Shown: piece after piece, positions 1-5,785 of the stretch
Position numbering within the stretch: the first letter of the stretch is position 1
How the letters are laid out: every line of letters begins with the position of its first letter
Origin: JBFMFB01 sp040752115
Lineage (GTDB): Bacteria; Pseudomonadota; Gammaproteobacteria; Burkholderiales; Sulfuricellaceae
DNA length: 19,826 bases
Direction: 5' to 3'
Assembly (NCBI GenBank): GCA_040752115.1
Contig: JBFMFB010000033.1
Location: 1-19,826, forward strand
Notes under the pieces: model-generated
The model's database searches: none
What the model saw: the letters and a program-made list of their open reading frames with translations, nothing else
What the model was told of the DNA's origin: nothing
Translations under genes and position numbers: made by a program

Positions 1-353
1 TCGTCGGCATCCCGGCGCACGGCATCCAACTGCTTCAACAGGTCCGGCAGTGCGGTTTGTACGGTGTCCCACACGACGTCGAGGTTGGTGTCAAAGTAGC
101 CGTGGGCGATGCGGTTGCGCATGCCGCGCATGCCGCGCCACGGCACTTCGGGGTGCCTCTGGGTGAACTCGGCGTAGACCTCCATCACTTTCGTGGCTGC
201 CTCGCCGATGATGATGAGGCTCATGATGACGGCCTGCTGGGTGCGTTTGTCTTCAAGGAAGTCGTCTTTGCCCATGCCTTCCACGAAGCAACAAGCATCC
301 ATCGCGGCCTGCTGCATGTGGTCGAGGTAGTCGGGGAGGCGGTTTGGGCTCAT
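1..353 (-). CDS. hepT: HepT-like ribonuclease toxin (DUF86), 3' end cut by window edge
   Basis: The minus strand reads open from ATG at 353 to the left edge, giving 117 complete codons starting MSPNRLPDYLDHM. Residues 79-86 read RNRIAHGY, which matches the RX4HXY catalytic motif of HepT/HEPN RNases, with His84 and Tyr86. The family is usually about 110-145 residues, so only the tail is missing. The start overlaps the stop of the upstream nucleotidyltransferase gene in an ATGA junction, the usual arrangement of the MntA-HepT (type VII) system. In known pairs HepT cleaves RNA and is silenced when MntA adds AMP to the tyrosine of this motif. Both key residues are present here, so the toxin looks catalytically intact. 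Assignment to the family is secure; activity is inferred. Confidence 0.88.
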   Translation of the reverse strand, partial: MSPNRLPDYLDHMQQAAMDACCFVEGMGKDDFLEDKRTQQAVIMSLIIIGEAATKVMEVYAEFTQRHPEVPWRGMRGMRNRIAHGYFDTNLDVVWDTVQTALPDLLKQLDAVRRDAD

Positions 354-640
354 ACCGGCTGGGCCTCCGCGAGGACCTTGGCCCGGAACTTCGGTGGCAG
401 GTCGGCAGGAGTCAACAGGTCGACGTGGACACCAAGCAGCGATTCCAGCTCGTCTTGCAGGCCGCCCAGGTCGAACAGTGTGGCACCGGGTAGCACGTCG
501 ACCAACAGATCGAGGTCGCTGCCGTCCTGGTCAGTACCATGCAGCACCGAGCCGAAGATACGCGGGTTGGTCGCACGAAAGCGGCGAGCTGCTTCATGCA
601 CTTCACTTCGCTTGAGATTGAGCGCAACGGATGGTCGCAT
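350..640 (-). CDS. mntA: MntA-type minimal nucleotidyltransferase antitoxin
   Basis: A 96-residue protein with the nucleotidyltransferase signature GSVLHGTDQDGSDLDLLVD at about residues 30-48. This fits the GSX10DXD motif exactly, with Asp42 and Asp44 as metal ligands. MntA proteins are antitoxins that transfer AMP from ATP onto the HepT tyrosine. The ATG at 640 is preferred because AAGGAAAG lies about ten bases before it. An in-frame ATG at 646 is only about four bases from the same site and would add two residues. The stop overlaps the hepT ATG by four bases, implying coupled translation. Just upstream lies the hicB-derived repeat ending at 686, so any promoter must sit in or near that repeat. 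Confidence 0.88.
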   Translation of the reverse strand: MRPSVALNLKRSEVHEAARRFRATNPRIFGSVLHGTDQDGSDLDLLVDVLPGATLFDLGGLQDELESLLGVHVDLLTPADLPPKFRAKVLAEAQPV

Positions 641-685
641 GTGCATCTTTCCTTGGCGAAAAAAACACTATGGCAAAAACACTAC

Positions 686-780
686 GGGGACAGACCCCGG
701 TTTCCTCAAAGCGGAATCAGGCAGCAACTTCAACGTATTCGACCTGGCTTGTGGGCGGTGGGAGAGGTAAGCCATCCTCG
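686..780. repeat. 95-bp direct repeat, copy A (pairs with 1231-1325)
   Basis: The segment matches 1231-1325 in the same orientation with three mismatches in 95 positions. It starts with GGGGACAGACCCC, an interrupted palindrome (GGGG/CCCC) resembling REP-type hairpins. It continues through a short spacer into what is, on the minus strand, the 3' end of hicB. It sits between mntA and the orphan higA. Flanking bases outside the 95 bp differ from those of copy B. Short units of the form AAACACYATGGY lie on both sides (663-674 and 784-834). Confidence 0.93.
717..780 (-). pseudogene. Remnant of a second hicB (C-terminal 20 codons and stop)
   Basis: Read on the minus strand, the last part of the repeat encodes EDGLPLPPPTSQVEYVEVAA followed by TGA. 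The intact HicB ends with the same residues except for one Val/Ile change. The other two nucleotide differences are silent. The 5' part of the gene and any hicA partner are missing; the homology stops abruptly at about 780 next to the tandem 17-bp repeats. The substitution pattern suggests the fragment comes from a hicB that was once under coding selection, or is a recent copy of the neighbour. Confidence 0.8.
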
Positions 781-783
781 CAG

Positions 784-834
784 AAACACCATGGTACCGG
801 AAACACCATGGTACCGGAAACACCATGGTACCAG
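784..834. repeat. Three tandem copies of a 17-bp palindrome-bearing unit
   Basis: The unit AAACACCATGGTACCGG occurs three times head to tail (784-800, 801-817, 818-834); the third differs at one base. Each unit holds the overlapping palindromes ACCATGGT and GGTACC. Two looser relatives, AAACACTATGGC at 663-674 and AAACACTACGGG at 677-688, lie on the other side of the hicB fragment. The rest of the gene-free stretch 835-910 shows nothing clear apart from a weak TAACC/GGTTA inverted pair at about 844-868. Possible roles are protein-binding iterons, slippage products or debris of a mobile element; none can be chosen from sequence. Confidence 0.9.
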
Positions 835-910
835 GTCTTGCATTAACCCATTTCCAGAAGCGTGGTTAGTGATCGGCATTGGGCTTCGTGCCTGAGCTCA
901 AGCTACTGCA

Positions 911-1216
911 TCAGGCGGCTTTCAGCGTTTCGATCTTCTCGTATCCGCCGCGTCGGGCCAATTCCCACAGGTCGAGCGTCTGCTGCATGCGCAGCCAGAC
1001 ATCCGGGCCGTTGCCGAGCAGTTTCCCGAGGCGCATTGCCATGTCGGGGGTGACGGTACGCTTTTCGTGCAGCAGTTCGGATACCGTCAACCGGGATACG
1101 CCGAGCCGATCGGCGAATTCCTTTTGCGTCATGCCGAGGGCGGGCAACACGTCTTCGCGCAGGATCGCTCCCGGGTGCGTGGGGCGGCGATTTGGGGCTC
1201 TCAGTGATTTGGCCAT
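911..1216 (-). CDS. higA: HigA-family XRE antitoxin without adjacent HigB
   Basis: A 101-residue protein beginning MAKSLRAPNRRPTHPGAILR. The phrase HPGAILREDVLPALGMTQ followed by a helix-turn-helix (KEFADRLGVSRLTVSELLHEKR, about residues 32-53) is typical of HigA antitoxins. These bind their own operator and the HigB mRNA interferase. higB normally lies directly upstream, but here the upstream position is taken by repeat copy B and hicB, and no HigB-like reading frame is present. No good ribosome-binding site precedes the ATG, and the repeat begins only 14 bases upstream. This suggests the native leader and toxin gene were lost at that junction. It may now act as a solitary regulator or be read through from hicAB. 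Confidence 0.85.
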   Translation of the reverse strand: MAKSLRAPNRRPTHPGAILREDVLPALGMTQKEFADRLGVSRLTVSELLHEKRTVTPDMAMRLGKLLGNGPDVWLRMQQTLDLWELARRGGYEKIETLKAA

Positions 1217-1230
1217 CAGCGAGCGTTTCT

Positions 1231-1325
1231 GGGGACAGACCCCGGTTTCCTCAAAGCGGAATCAGGCCGCAACTTCAATGTATTCGACCTGGCTTGTGGG
1301 CGGTGGGAGAGGCAAGCCATCCTCG
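1231..1325. repeat. 95-bp direct repeat, copy B (3' end of hicB plus hairpin motif)
   Basis: This is the partner of 686-780. It covers the last codons and stop of the intact hicB and the 31 bp beyond it, ending in GGGGACAGACCCC at 1231-1243. It is probably the parental copy because the complete hicB gene extends from it. The GGGGACAGACCCC core can form a small four-pair hairpin and could serve as a weak transcription stop or an RNA-processing site for hicAB; the sequence does not decide this. Confidence 0.92.
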
Positions 1326-1474
1326 CGAAGTCCAGCAAGATGGAACTCTATGGCCTCGCGAATTTGTGTTTCGGCTTCTTCGAAGGTTGCGCCGGTTGCG
1401 ATGCAGCCGGGAAGGTCCGGCGCATAGGCGGAGAAGTTGTTTCCGGCGGTTTCAATGACAACGGCGTATCGCAT
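1262..1474 (-). CDS. hicB: HicB-family antitoxin
   Basis: A 70-residue protein, MRYAVVIETAGNNFSAY and onward, with the HicB core YAPDLPGCIATGATFEEA and a short tail ending VEYIEVAA. This is the small HicB form made of a partial RNase-H-like fold. It neutralises HicA by direct binding and in many systems represses the operon. AGGAG lies five bases before the ATG, and hicA ends nine bases upstream, so the pair is co-transcribed with toxin first. Length and ends match intact members of the family. Its 3' end is duplicated at 717-780. Confidence 0.93.
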   Translation of the reverse strand: MRYAVVIETAGNNFSAYAPDLPGCIATGATFEEAETQIREAIEFHLAGLREDGLPLPPPTSQVEYIEVAA

Positions 1475-1483
1475 GATAGTCTC

Positions 1484-1669
1484 CTACTTGAGACGGGCTT
1501 GTTTGAGGATGCTGTTCAGCGTTCCGGGTGCCAAGTCGTCGCTTGGTTTTCCAGCGACGGTAACGCGGCCCGGTTTTTCGCGATGCTTGAATTGGCGGTG
1601 GCTGCCGCGTGATGCCGCGAGGTACCAGCCATCTTCCTGCAAGCGCGCCAAAACTTCGCTGACTTTCAT
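1484..1669 (-). CDS. hicA: HicA-family mRNA interferase toxin
   Basis: A 61-residue double-stranded-RNA-binding-like toxin, starting MKVSEVLARLQEDGWYL. It contains GSHRQF with the catalytic His24, then KPGRVTVAGK and a DLAPGTLNSILKQA C-terminus, all typical of HicA. The reading frame is open further upstream to 1828, but the family consistently begins at MKxSEV, so ATG at 1669 is chosen. HicA cleaves mRNA during translation and is held in check by HicB, encoded next. A promoter-like TTGACT-17-TATCCT lies so close upstream that the transcript would have almost no leader. Confidence 0.92.
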   Translation of the reverse strand: MKVSEVLARLQEDGWYLAASRGSHRQFKHREKPGRVTVAGKPSDDLAPGTLNSILKQARLK

Positions 1670-1675
1670 CGCCTT

Positions 1676-1704
1676 AGGATACTGCGCCCCGGATTGGGAG
1701 TCAA
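1676..1704 (-). promoter_or_regulatory. Candidate sigma70 promoter for hicAB
   Basis: Read on the minus strand, TTGACT (1704-1699) and TATCCT (1681-1676) are separated by 17 bp. The -35 matches consensus at five of six positions and the -10 at four. The expected start site is at about 1669, which is the first base of the hicA ATG. The hicA message from this promoter would therefore be leaderless or nearly so. Confidence 0.5.
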
Positions 1705-1790
1705 AATTCAAGGGGGTTCGGCTGACCGGAGGTGAGGCTCGAGGAAATGAGTGTAAGGCGCAATCGGTACGCCAATAAGCAAAGGCGTTA

Positions 1791-1809
1791 AGCCGCCACG
1801 CCGGCGGCT
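1791..1809. repeat. 7-bp inverted repeat upstream of the divergent genes
   Basis: AGCCGCC and GGCGGCT flank a five-base centre, forming a perfect hairpin or dyad. It lies in the 225-bp space between hicA (minus) and the membrane-protein gene at 1895 (plus). It could be an operator or a transcript hairpin; there is no U-tract to make it a terminator. Nothing else definite is seen in 1705-1894. Confidence 0.45.
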
Positions 1810-1894
1810 GGATGGCGCGTGCTATCATCGTTCCCTTTCATATTGCCCGGATCGGCGCCTTTTCCTGTGCGCTCGTCGCGGCAGGCGGAGCGTA

Positions 1895-2488
1895 ATGAAT
1901 CCGAAGATCAACGAGCTGGTGGGGCGGATCAAGGCCCTGGAGGAAGAGCTGGAAGCGGAGCTGGAGGCGCGCCGCGCCGATCTGCGCTTTCGTCTGGAAA
2001 ATCGCAAGGTGTTGTTCGAACGGGAAGTGCTCGAGGCGCACCGCCTTCTCAAGACCGGCCTGGTGCGCTATCTGCTGGGCACGCCCGTGCGGCATCTGGT
2101 GACCGTGCCGGTGATCTACAGCATGATCGTGCCGCTGCTGGTGTTCGACTTCGGCCTCACCCTCTATCAGTTCCTGTGCTTTCCGGCCTACCGCGTCCCC
2201 AAGGTGAAACGGGGCGATTATTTTGTCTTCGACCGCGAGCAGCTCCCCTATCTCAATGCCATCGAGAAGCTCAACTGCGCTTATTGCACCTACGCCAACG
2301 GCTTGATCGCCTATGCCAGGGAGATCGTGGCGCGCACCGAGCAATACTGGTGCCCGATCAAGCACGCCCGGCGCGCACTAGGTACCCATGCGCGCTATGC
2401 GCACTTCCTGGACTACGGCGACGGAAGGGCGTACCGGCAGGAACTGGAGAAGTTGAGGCGGGATTGGAACGGCAGGGAGAGGCGTTAG
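1895..2488 (+). CDS. Conserved-looking membrane protein with coiled coil and CxxC motif, function unknown
   Basis: A 197-residue protein not assigned to a named family. Residues 12-50 are rich in Glu, Leu and Arg and look like a coiled coil. Residues 66-98 are hydrophobic, enough for one or two membrane segments. The C-terminal half holds an ordered motif region with NCAYC (Cys128, Cys131) and EQYWCPIKHA (Cys153, His157), which could bind a metal. GGAG lies five bases before the ATG, supporting this start. The gene converges on guaA with a 49-bp gap. A longer open frame from 1819 overlaps it in another frame and is a shadow. Calling it a genuine gene is well supported; its role is not known. 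Confidence 0.82.
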   Translation: MNPKINELVGRIKALEEELEAELEARRADLRFRLENRKVLFEREVLEAHRLLKTGLVRYLLGTPVRHLVTVPVIYSMIVPLLVFDFGLTLYQFLCFPAYRVPKVKRGDYFVFDREQLPYLNAIEKLNCAYCTYANGLIAYAREIVARTEQYWCPIKHARRALGTHARYAHFLDYGDGRAYRQELEKLRRDWNGRERR

Positions 2489-2537
2489 GGATTGCCAAAG
2501 CGGCAAGCCCATCTCCTGCGCCGCCCGGAACTCCTCC

Positions 2538-4100
2538 TCACTCCCACTCGATCGTCGCCGGCGGCTTGCCGGAGACGTCGTAGACCACGCGGTTGATGCC
2601 GCGCACTTCGTTGATGATGCGGTTGGAGACCTTGCCGAGGAGGGTGTAGGGGAGTTCGGCCCAGTGGGCGGTCATGAAGTCCTGGGTCTGCACCGCGCGC
2701 AGGGCGACGACGTAATCGTAGGTGCGGCCGTCGCCCATGACGCCGACGGAGCGCACCGGCAGGAACACGGCGAAGGCCTGGGAGGTTTTTTCGTACCAGC
2801 CGGAGTTGCGCAGTTCCTCGATAAAGATGGCGTCGGCGCGGCGCAGCAGGTCGGCGTATTCGCGCTTGACCTCGCCCAGGATGCGCACCCCCAGGCCGGG
2901 GCCGGGGAAGGGGTGGCGGTATACCATGTCGTGGGGTAGGCCGAGGGCGATGCCCAGTTCGCGCACTTCGTCCTTGAACAGTTCGCGCAGCGGTTCCAGC
3001 AGCTTGAGATGCAGCGTCTCGGGCAGGCCGCCGACGTTGTGGTGCGACTTGATGGTGTGGGCCTTCTTGGTTTTGGATCCGGCGGATTCGATGACATCCG
3101 GATAGATGGTGCCCTGCGCCAGCCATTTGGCGTTGGGCAGCCTGGCCGCTTCGCGCTGGAATACTTCGACGAATTCGCGGCCGATGATCTTGCGTTTCTG
3201 CTCGGGGTCGGTGACGCCTTCGAGGTGCTTCATGAATTCGGCGCTGGCGTCCGCGTGGATGACCTTGACCCCGAGGTTTTTGGCGAAGGTCTCCATCACT
3301 TGCTCGGCTTCGTTCAGGCGCAGCAGGCCGTTGTCCACGAACACGCAGGTGAGTTGCGGGCCGATGGCGCGGTGCAGCAGTGCCGCCACCACGGAGGAAT
3401 CCACGCCGCCGGAGAGGCCCAGGATCACTTCGTCCGAGCCGACCTCGGAGCGGATGCGGCCGATGGCTTCCTCGACATAATCCGGCATGTTCCAGTCGTA
3501 GCCGCAGCCGCAGATGTCATGCACGAAGCGCTCGATGATCGCCTTGCCCTGCAGGGTGTGGGTGACTTCGGGGTGGAACTGGAGCGCGTAGAATTTGCGC
3601 GCTTCGTCCGCCATGCCGGCGATCGGGGTGGCGGCATTGCTGCAGATCACCTTGAAGCCGGGAGGCAGGGCGGTGACCTTGTCGCCGTGGCTCATCCACA
3701 CGTCCAGCAGGCCGTGCCCTTCCTCGTTGACGCGGTCCTGGATGTCGCGCAGCAGGGCGGAGTGGCCGCGGGCGCGCACCTCGGCGTAGCCGAATTCGCG
3801 GTGGGTGGCGTTTTCCACCGCGCCGCCGAGCTGCGCCGCCATGGTCTGCATGCCGTAGCAGATGCCCAGCACCGGCACGCCGAGCGTGAACACGGCATCC
3901 GGCGCGCGCGGCGTTTCTTCCTCATACACCGATGCCGGCCCGCCGGAAAGGATAATGCCCTGCGGGTTGAAGGCGCGGATGAATTCGTCGCTGACGTCGT
4001 GGGGGTGCAGTTCGCAGTAGACGCTGGTTTCGCGCACGCGGCGGGCGATCAGCTGGGTGTACTGGGAGCCGAAATCGAGGATGAGGATTTTCTGGTGCAT
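2538..4100 (-). CDS. guaA: GMP synthase (glutamine-hydrolysing)
   Basis: A 520-residue enzyme that converts XMP to GMP using ATP and glutamine. The N-terminal class I glutamine amidotransferase domain (about 1-195) shows the nucleophile Cys81 in LGICYGMQ and the His176/Glu178 pair in FHPEVTHT. The ATP-pyrophosphatase domain carries the P-loop LSGGVDSSVV at about 229-238. The C-terminal dimerisation domain ends with the typical GKPPATIEWE. Length and all catalytic residues are as expected. It lies 86 bp downstream of guaB in the same direction, the usual guaBA arrangement, with an inverted heptamer array in the gap. Confidence 0.98.
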   Translation of the reverse strand: MHQKILILDFGSQYTQLIARRVRETSVYCELHPHDVSDEFIRAFNPQGIILSGGPASVYEEETPRAPDAVFTLGVPVLGICYGMQTMAAQLGGAVENATHREFGYAEVRARGHSALLRDIQDRVNEEGHGLLDVWMSHGDKVTALPPGFKVICSNAATPIAGMADEARKFYALQFHPEVTHTLQGKAIIERFVHDICGCGYDWNMPDYVEEAIGRIRSEVGSDEVILGLSGGVDSSVVAALLHRAIGPQLTCVFVDNGLLRLNEAEQVMETFAKNLGVKVIHADASAEFMKHLEGVTDPEQKRKIIGREFVEVFQREAARLPNAKWLAQGTIYPDVIESAGSKTKKAHTIKSHHNVGGLPETLHLKLLEPLRELFKDEVRELGIALGLPHDMVYRHPFPGPGLGVRILGEVKREYADLLRRADAIFIEELRNSGWYEKTSQAFAVFLPVRSVGVMGDGRTYDYVVALRAVQTQDFMTAHWAELPYTLLGKVSNRIINEVRGINRVVYDVSGKPPATIEWE

Positions 4101-4109
4101 GGCTTTGCC

Positions 4110-4190
4110 GTGAGGTGTGAGGAGTTAGGCGTGAGGAAGGGAAAAAACGAAGGGCAAGGCGCGCCTCACCCCTCACTCCTTACGCCTCAC
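4110..4190. repeat. Inverted pair of 4x heptamer repeats between guaB and guaA
   Basis: Positions 4110-4136 consist of four tandem 7-mers of the form GTGAGGN with small variation. Positions 4164-4190 consist of four of the complementary form CCTCACN. The two 27-base arms pair at 23 of 27 positions around a 27-base loop. One arm runs through the guaB stop codon. In the guaBA transcript this could fold into a long stem near the end of guaB. No U-tract follows, so an ordinary terminator is unlikely; mRNA processing, attenuation or a dispersed intergenic repeat are the alternatives. Confidence 0.85.
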
Positions 4191-5647
4191 TCGATATGGT
4201 AATTCGGCGCTTCCTTGGTGATCTGCACGTCGTGGACGTGCGATTCGCGGATGCCGGCGTGGCTGATCTCGACGAATTCGGCGGTGGCGCGCATCTGCTC
4301 GATGTCGCCGCAGCCGACGTAGCCCATGCTGGCGCGCAGGCCGCCCATCAACTGATGGATAACTGCGACCACGCTGCCCTTGTAGGGGACGCGGCCTTCC
4401 ACGCCTTCCGGCACCAGCTTGTCCGCGCCGCTTTCGGCGTCCTGGAAGTAGCGGTCGCTGGAGCCCTGCTGCATGGCGCCGAGCGAGCCCATGCCGCGGT
4501 ACGATTTGTAGGAGCGGCCTTGGAACAGTTCGATTTCGCCGGGGGCTTCCTCGGTGCCGGCGAACAGGCCGCCCAGCATGACCGCGTTCGCGCCCGCCGC
4601 GATGGCCTTGGAGATGTCGCCGGAGTAGCGGACGCCGCCGTCGGCGATGAGCGGCACGCCGCTGTCTTTGAGCGCCCGCGCCACGTTGTCGATGGCCGTG
4701 ATCTGCGGCACGCCCACGCCCGCCACGATGCGGGTGGTGCAGATCGAGCCCGGCCCGATGCCGACCTTGACGCCGTCCGCGCCGTTGTCCACCAGCGCCA
4801 ACGCCGCATTGGCGGTGGCGATGTTGCCGCCGATTACCTGCAGTTTGGGATAGTGCTTCTTCACCCACTTCACCCGGTCCAGCACGCCCTGCGAGTGGCC
4901 GTGCGCGGTGTCCACCACCACCACGTCCACGCCGGCTTCAGCCAGCAGCTCGACCCGCTCCTCGGTGCCTTCGCCCACGCCGACTGCCGCGCCCACACGC
5001 AGGCGTCCCAGGCTGTCCTTGCAGGCCCGAGGATGCTCGGTGGATTTCTGGATGTCCTTGACGGTGATCAGGCCGCGCAGCTCGAAGTCGTCGTTGACCA
5101 CCAGCACCCGCTCCAGCCGGTGCTTGTGCATCAGCGCCATGGCTTCTTCGCGGCTGGCGCCTTCCTTGACGGTGACCAGCCGCTCGCGCGGCGTCATGAT
5201 GTTCTTGATCGGCTGGTCGAGGTTGGTTTCGAAGCGCAGGTCGCGGTTGGTGACGATGCCGACAACGCGGCCCTCTTCCACCACCGGCAGGCCGGAGATG
5301 CGGTGCTGGCGGGTGAGCGCCAGAACGTCCCGCACCGTCATGGCGGGGGCGATGGTGATGGGCTCTTTTACCACGCCGCTTTCGAAGCGTTTGACCTTGG
5401 CCACATGGGTGGCCTGGGCCGCGGGGGTGAGATTCTTGTGGACGATGCCGATGCCGCCTTCCTGCGCCAGGGCGATCGCCAGGCGCGCTTCGGTGACGGT
5501 GTCCATCGCTGCGGAAATCAGCGGGATGTTGAGGGATATCTTCCGCGTCAGCTGCGTACTCAGGTTTACATCACGAGGTAAAACGGTAGAATGGGCAGGA
5601 ACCAGCAATACGTCGTCGAATGTCAGCGCCTTTTGCAGAATACGCAT
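4187..5647 (-). CDS. guaB: IMP dehydrogenase
   Basis: A 486-residue enzyme that oxidises IMP to XMP with NAD+, the committing step to guanine nucleotides. The start MRILQKALTFDDVLLVPAHS is characteristic. Two CBS domains occupy about residues 93-205, inserted in the TIM-barrel. The catalytic loop GPGSICTTR places the nucleophile at Cys303. The C-terminus contains YVGCGDIEQMR and ends HDVQITKEAPNYHIE. AAGGA stands about seven bases before the ATG. It is first in the guaB-guaA operon and has a clear promoter upstream. Confidence 0.98.
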   Translation of the reverse strand: MRILQKALTFDDVLLVPAHSTVLPRDVNLSTQLTRKISLNIPLISAAMDTVTEARLAIALAQEGGIGIVHKNLTPAAQATHVAKVKRFESGVVKEPITIAPAMTVRDVLALTRQHRISGLPVVEEGRVVGIVTNRDLRFETNLDQPIKNIMTPRERLVTVKEGASREEAMALMHKHRLERVLVVNDDFELRGLITVKDIQKSTEHPRACKDSLGRLRVGAAVGVGEGTEERVELLAEAGVDVVVVDTAHGHSQGVLDRVKWVKKHYPKLQVIGGNIATANAALALVDNGADGVKVGIGPGSICTTRIVAGVGVPQITAIDNVARALKDSGVPLIADGGVRYSGDISKAIAAGANAVMLGGLFAGTEEAPGEIELFQGRSYKSYRGMGSLGAMQQGSSDRYFQDAESGADKLVPEGVEGRVPYKGSVVAVIHQLMGGLRASMGYVGCGDIEQMRATAEFVEISHAGIRESHVHDVQITKEAPNYHIE

Positions 5648-5671
5648 GATTTATCCTTATTACAAAACGTT

Positions 5672-5700
5672 ATTATACGGATTCAGGGGCTGCCGGTAAA
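5672..5700 (-). promoter_or_regulatory. Sigma70 promoter of guaBA
   Basis: On the minus strand, TTTACC (5700-5695) is followed after exactly 17 bp by a perfect TATAAT (5677-5672). The predicted start at about 5665 gives a short leader of roughly 18 bases containing AAGGAT before the guaB ATG. There is no room for a riboswitch, so any purine control would act at initiation. Confidence 0.75.
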
Positions 5701-5722
5701 CCGGGGGCGGGGGAGCGGGCGT

Positions 5723-5751
5723 TTGCGCAGATCAGGTCAACGCCTTATTTT
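5723..5751 (+). promoter_or_regulatory. Weak candidate promoter for the small secreted-protein genes
   Basis: TTGCGC (5723-5728) and TATTTT (5746-5751) are spaced by 17 bp, upstream of the gene starting at 5786 and divergent from the guaB promoter. Three of six and four of six positions match consensus, so this is only a suggestion. Confidence 0.3.
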
Positions 5752-5785
5752 GTCTGGGGAATTGCAGATCGGCAGAGGAGCGAGC

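Noticed and set aside
57..770. Plus-strand frame of 237 codons across the mntA-hepT region
   Set aside because: Antisense to two genes with intact catalytic motifs and running through the repeat; no recognisable protein features.
784..834. CRISPR array
   Set aside because: Units are 17 bp, directly adjacent with no spacers, and only three in number; no cas genes.
2489..2510. Terminator between the membrane-protein gene and guaA
   Set aside because: TTGCC/GGCAA gives only a five-pair stem with no U-tract on either strand.
1819..2583. Plus-strand frame of 254 codons overlapping the membrane-protein gene
   Set aside because: Overlaps the 1895-2488 gene in another frame; Arg/Gly/Ala-rich without hydrophobic pattern, whereas the 1895 frame has a coiled coil, membrane segments and a good ribosome-binding site.
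3009..4202. Long plus-strand open frame opposite guaA (397 codons)
   Set aside because: It is the antisense of a certain gene in G+C-rich DNA, is rich in Ala, Gly, Val, Asp and His as expected for a shadow frame, and shows no motif.
4196..5581. Long plus-strand open frame opposite guaB (461 codons)
   Set aside because: Same reason: fully antisense to IMP dehydrogenase, low-complexity composition, no ribosome-binding site.
5648..5671. Purine riboswitch in the guaB leader
   Set aside because: The leader from the near-consensus promoter is only about 18 bases, too short for an aptamer.
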